Origin: Verrucomicrobia bacterium UBA3063
GTDB taxonomy: Bacteria > Verrucomicrobiota > Verrucomicrobiia > Methylacidiphilales > Verrucolacustridaceae
Reading direction: 5' to 3'
NCBI GenBank assembly: GCA_002366885.1
Contig: DFCD01000059.1
Span: 11,727-19,694, forward strand
DNA: 7,968 nt
How positions within the stretch are numbered: position 1 is the first letter of the stretch; each line of letters starts with the position of its first letter. Positions 6,566-7,968 of the stretch are shown here, in pieces. Under the pieces are notes generated by a model, which saw only the letters and a list, made by a program, of their open reading frames with translations, was not told the origin of the DNA and made no database searches. The position numbers were made by a program, and so were the translations under genes.

Positions 6566-7468
6566 TCAGATCGAATGAATGTCTTTAAATATCTGGTCAG
6601 CAAGGCTTTGCATATTTTCGAATTTGGTTTCGTTTCGAATCCACCGGAGTATTTGAATTTCCATGGAATTTCCAACAAGATTTCCTGAAAAACCAATCAG
6701 GTGTGTTTCTATGGAAAGCTTTGAACCAGAGAAGGTTGGGCAAAATCCAATGTTGATGGCACAGGGATGGTTGGTGTTGTTTTCTAGCAGAGCTTTTCCG
6801 GCGTAGACCCCGACGGGTGGGAGGCATTCGTCCGAGGTGGAGAGATTTGCGGTGGGAAAGCCGAGCTGGGTTCCCCTGCCGTCGCCGGGTACGACGGTTC
6901 CGAAAAGGGAGAAGGGCCGGCCAAGCATCGCGGCGGTATCGTCCAGCCGGCCGGCAGCGATGGCGGAACGGATGCGACTGCTGCTAATCCGTTCCCCCGT
7001 GAAAAGAACGGGAGCGGGATTATCGAGCAGAATTTGGCGCCCGGCGCACCATTGGCCGAGCAGGCGAACATCGCCCGAGCGATTTTTTCCAAACCGCCAG
7101 TTTGGGCCGACCGAGACGGTTTTCAGCGAGGGGAATGCGGATTCCAATTCCCCGAGAAAATCCTCCGGTGCCTGCAGGGCTCGGGTGGCATTGAACGGGA
7201 GGGTGACGACCCTTTGGATGCCCCAGGTCTCCAGGATCCGCAATTTGTGGGGTAGGCCGGTGATCAGGGCCGGATGTTTTTCCGGGTGCAACACGGAAAG
7301 CGGGTGATCGCGAAAAGTGAGCACGGCGGTCCGGGAGGGATCGTGGGGGGAATCCCCTCCGAGAATGACGCGACGGTGGCCGAGGTGCAGGCCATCGAAA
7401 AAACCGAGGGCGAGGTGGCGGATGGAATTTTCCGGGGGAGAGGGCTGAAGCGAGTCGGCGACGGTCAC
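6566..7468 (-). CDS. ribF: Bifunctional riboflavin kinase / FAD synthetase
   Basis: RibF phosphorylates riboflavin to FMN (EC 2.7.1.26) and adenylylates FMN to FAD (EC 2.7.7.2) in the cytoplasm. The 300-residue length is normal. The N-terminal adenylyltransferase half shows GFFDGLHLGH (22-31), TFRDHP (51-56), VGPNWRFGKNRSGD (120-133) and ISSSRIR (161-167). The kinase half shows LGRPF, GTVVPGDGRG, GFPTAN (203-208, the flavokinase PTAN signature), PPVGVY, NIGxxPTF, the predicted catalytic Glu in SIETHL (E254), and IRNETKF. I chose the GTG at 7468 because it overlaps the truB stop as GTGA and places the GFFDG motif at the usual distance. A farther ATG at 7681 would lie inside truB and adds non-homologous sequence. 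The last 75 or so codons are unusually AT-rich, and some consensus residues differ there: Cys replaces Arg in NIGFCPT, and LIGF and LVG replace the usual LLDF and LYG. Confidence 0.95.
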   Translation of the reverse strand: MTVADSLQPSPPENSIRHLALGFFDGLHLGHRRVILGGDSPHDPSRTAVLTFRDHPLSVLHPEKHPALITGLPHKLRILETWGIQRVVTLPFNATRALQAPEDFLGELESAFPSLKTVSVGPNWRFGKNRSGDVRLLGQWCAGRQILLDNPAPVLFTGERISSSRIRSAIAAGRLDDTAAMLGRPFSLFGTVVPGDGRGTQLGFPTANLSTSDECLPPVGVYAGKALLENNTNHPCAINIGFCPTFSGSKLSIETHLIGFSGNLVGNSMEIQILRWIRNETKFENMQSLADQIFKDIHSI

Positions 7469-7968
7469 GTGCGGCGGATGCGGGAGATTTCCGGGAGGGA
7501 AATCAGATGTCGGGCAAGGTAGTCGATGCCTTGGGCGGCCTCGAGATCGGGCCAGCGGACGGCCTTGGCAAGCTCGAAGTTTCCCGAGCGGGTGCGGATG
7601 AGCGCGGCCATATGGCCCCCGCAGCCCAGCATCTCGCCGAGGTCGTGGCAGTAGGTGCGGACATAAAATCCCTTGGTGCAATGGATCCGAAAACGGACGA
7701 TGGGGAGGGAGATTTCCAGGATTTCGTGTTGATCGATGCGCACCTTGCGGGCGGGGCGTTCAATGGTTTTTCCTTCCCGGGCCAGCTTGTAAAGCGGAAC
7801 GCCGTCCTTCTTGATGGCCGAGACCATGGGAGGAACCTGGTCGAATTCCCCGGTGAATTTGGCGAAGGCGGCTTCGATGGCACCGCGTTCCAGGGGCGGG
7901 ACGGGCCTGGTTTCGAGGATTTTTCCGGCAGCGTCCTGGGTATCGGTGGTTTCCCCGAGCTTGAGGGT
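7465..7968 (-). CDS. truB: tRNA pseudouridine-55 synthase (C-terminal part)
   Basis: TruB converts U55 in the T-loop of tRNAs to pseudouridine. The frame is open to the right edge, giving 167 C-terminal residues. Visible family motifs in order are LGETTDTQDAAGKIL (4-18 of the fragment), FTGEFDQVPPMVSAIKKDG, LYKLAREGKTIERPAR, and CTKGFYVRTYCHDLGEMLGCGGH, whose Arg104 corresponds to the conserved active-site Arg of the family. RTRSGNFEL follows. The catalytic Asp motif lies upstream, outside the window. Only about 30 residues follow the RTRSGNF motif, so there is no room for the PUA domain found in E. coli TruB. The TGA stop overlaps the ribF GTG, so truB and ribF are probably co-transcribed. 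Confidence 0.96.
   Translation of the reverse strand, partial: TLKLGETTDTQDAAGKILETRPVPPLERGAIEAAFAKFTGEFDQVPPMVSAIKKDGVPLYKLAREGKTIERPARKVRIDQHEILEISLPIVRFRIHCTKGFYVRTYCHDLGEMLGCGGHMAALIRTRSGNFELAKAVRWPDLEAAQGIDYLARHLISLPEISRIRRT

Noticed and set aside
7469..7681. Longer ribF start with 71 extra N-terminal residues
   Set aside because: The extension lies wholly within truB in another frame, is Arg/Pro-rich with no family similarity, and would make RibF abnormally long.

Overview
The window is GC-rich (about 60-65% where I counted), and every gene I can support lies on the minus strand. Read in the direction of transcription, from high to low coordinates, it holds the 3' part of truB, a complete ribF, a 126-base intergenic region with a possible promoter, a complete gene for a 1500-residue secreted GH13 alpha-amylase-like enzyme, and the 5' part of a second secreted GH13 enzyme that runs off the left edge. 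All long plus-strand reading frames are antisense shadows.

Organism: the C-terminus of the large amylase carries an Asp-x-Asp-Gly-Asp-Gly-Leu-Ser-Asn-Leu-Leu-Glu motif followed by a short 'VEATPDLSLWTKI ... FYRV' module. From general knowledge, this ending is very common on secreted proteins of Verrucomicrobiota and related PVC bacteria. With the GC content and the style of the amylases, I infer a verrucomicrobial genome. This is family resemblance only, not a search result.

Region by region: 7465-7968 encodes the C-terminal 167 residues of tRNA pseudouridine-55 synthase TruB, apparently without a PUA domain. 6566-7468 encodes the bifunctional riboflavin kinase/FAD synthetase RibF, whose GTG start overlaps the truB stop (GTGA). 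The last quarter of ribF and the following intergenic DNA (about 6440-6790) fall to about 38-40% GC. 1937-6439 encodes the large amylase: signal peptide, GH13 barrel with all four conserved regions, an EF-hand-like loop inserted before the nucleophile, and about 900 residues of beta-rich accessory modules including a tandem pair of about 111-residue repeats. 1-1940 encodes the second GH13 enzyme, with a signal peptide, about 300 residues of N-terminal beta-rich modules, then the barrel. The window ends two bases into the codon expected to encode its catalytic acid.

How they work together: truB-ribF is a familiar bacterial housekeeping pair. The two amylase genes overlap by four bases and are probably co-transcribed and translationally coupled, forming a small extracellular alpha-glucan-degrading unit. 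They have opposite architectures (accessory modules C-terminal in one, N-terminal in the other), which fits complementary rather than redundant roles. I see no mobile elements, CRISPR arrays, RNA genes or clearly undescribed system here.
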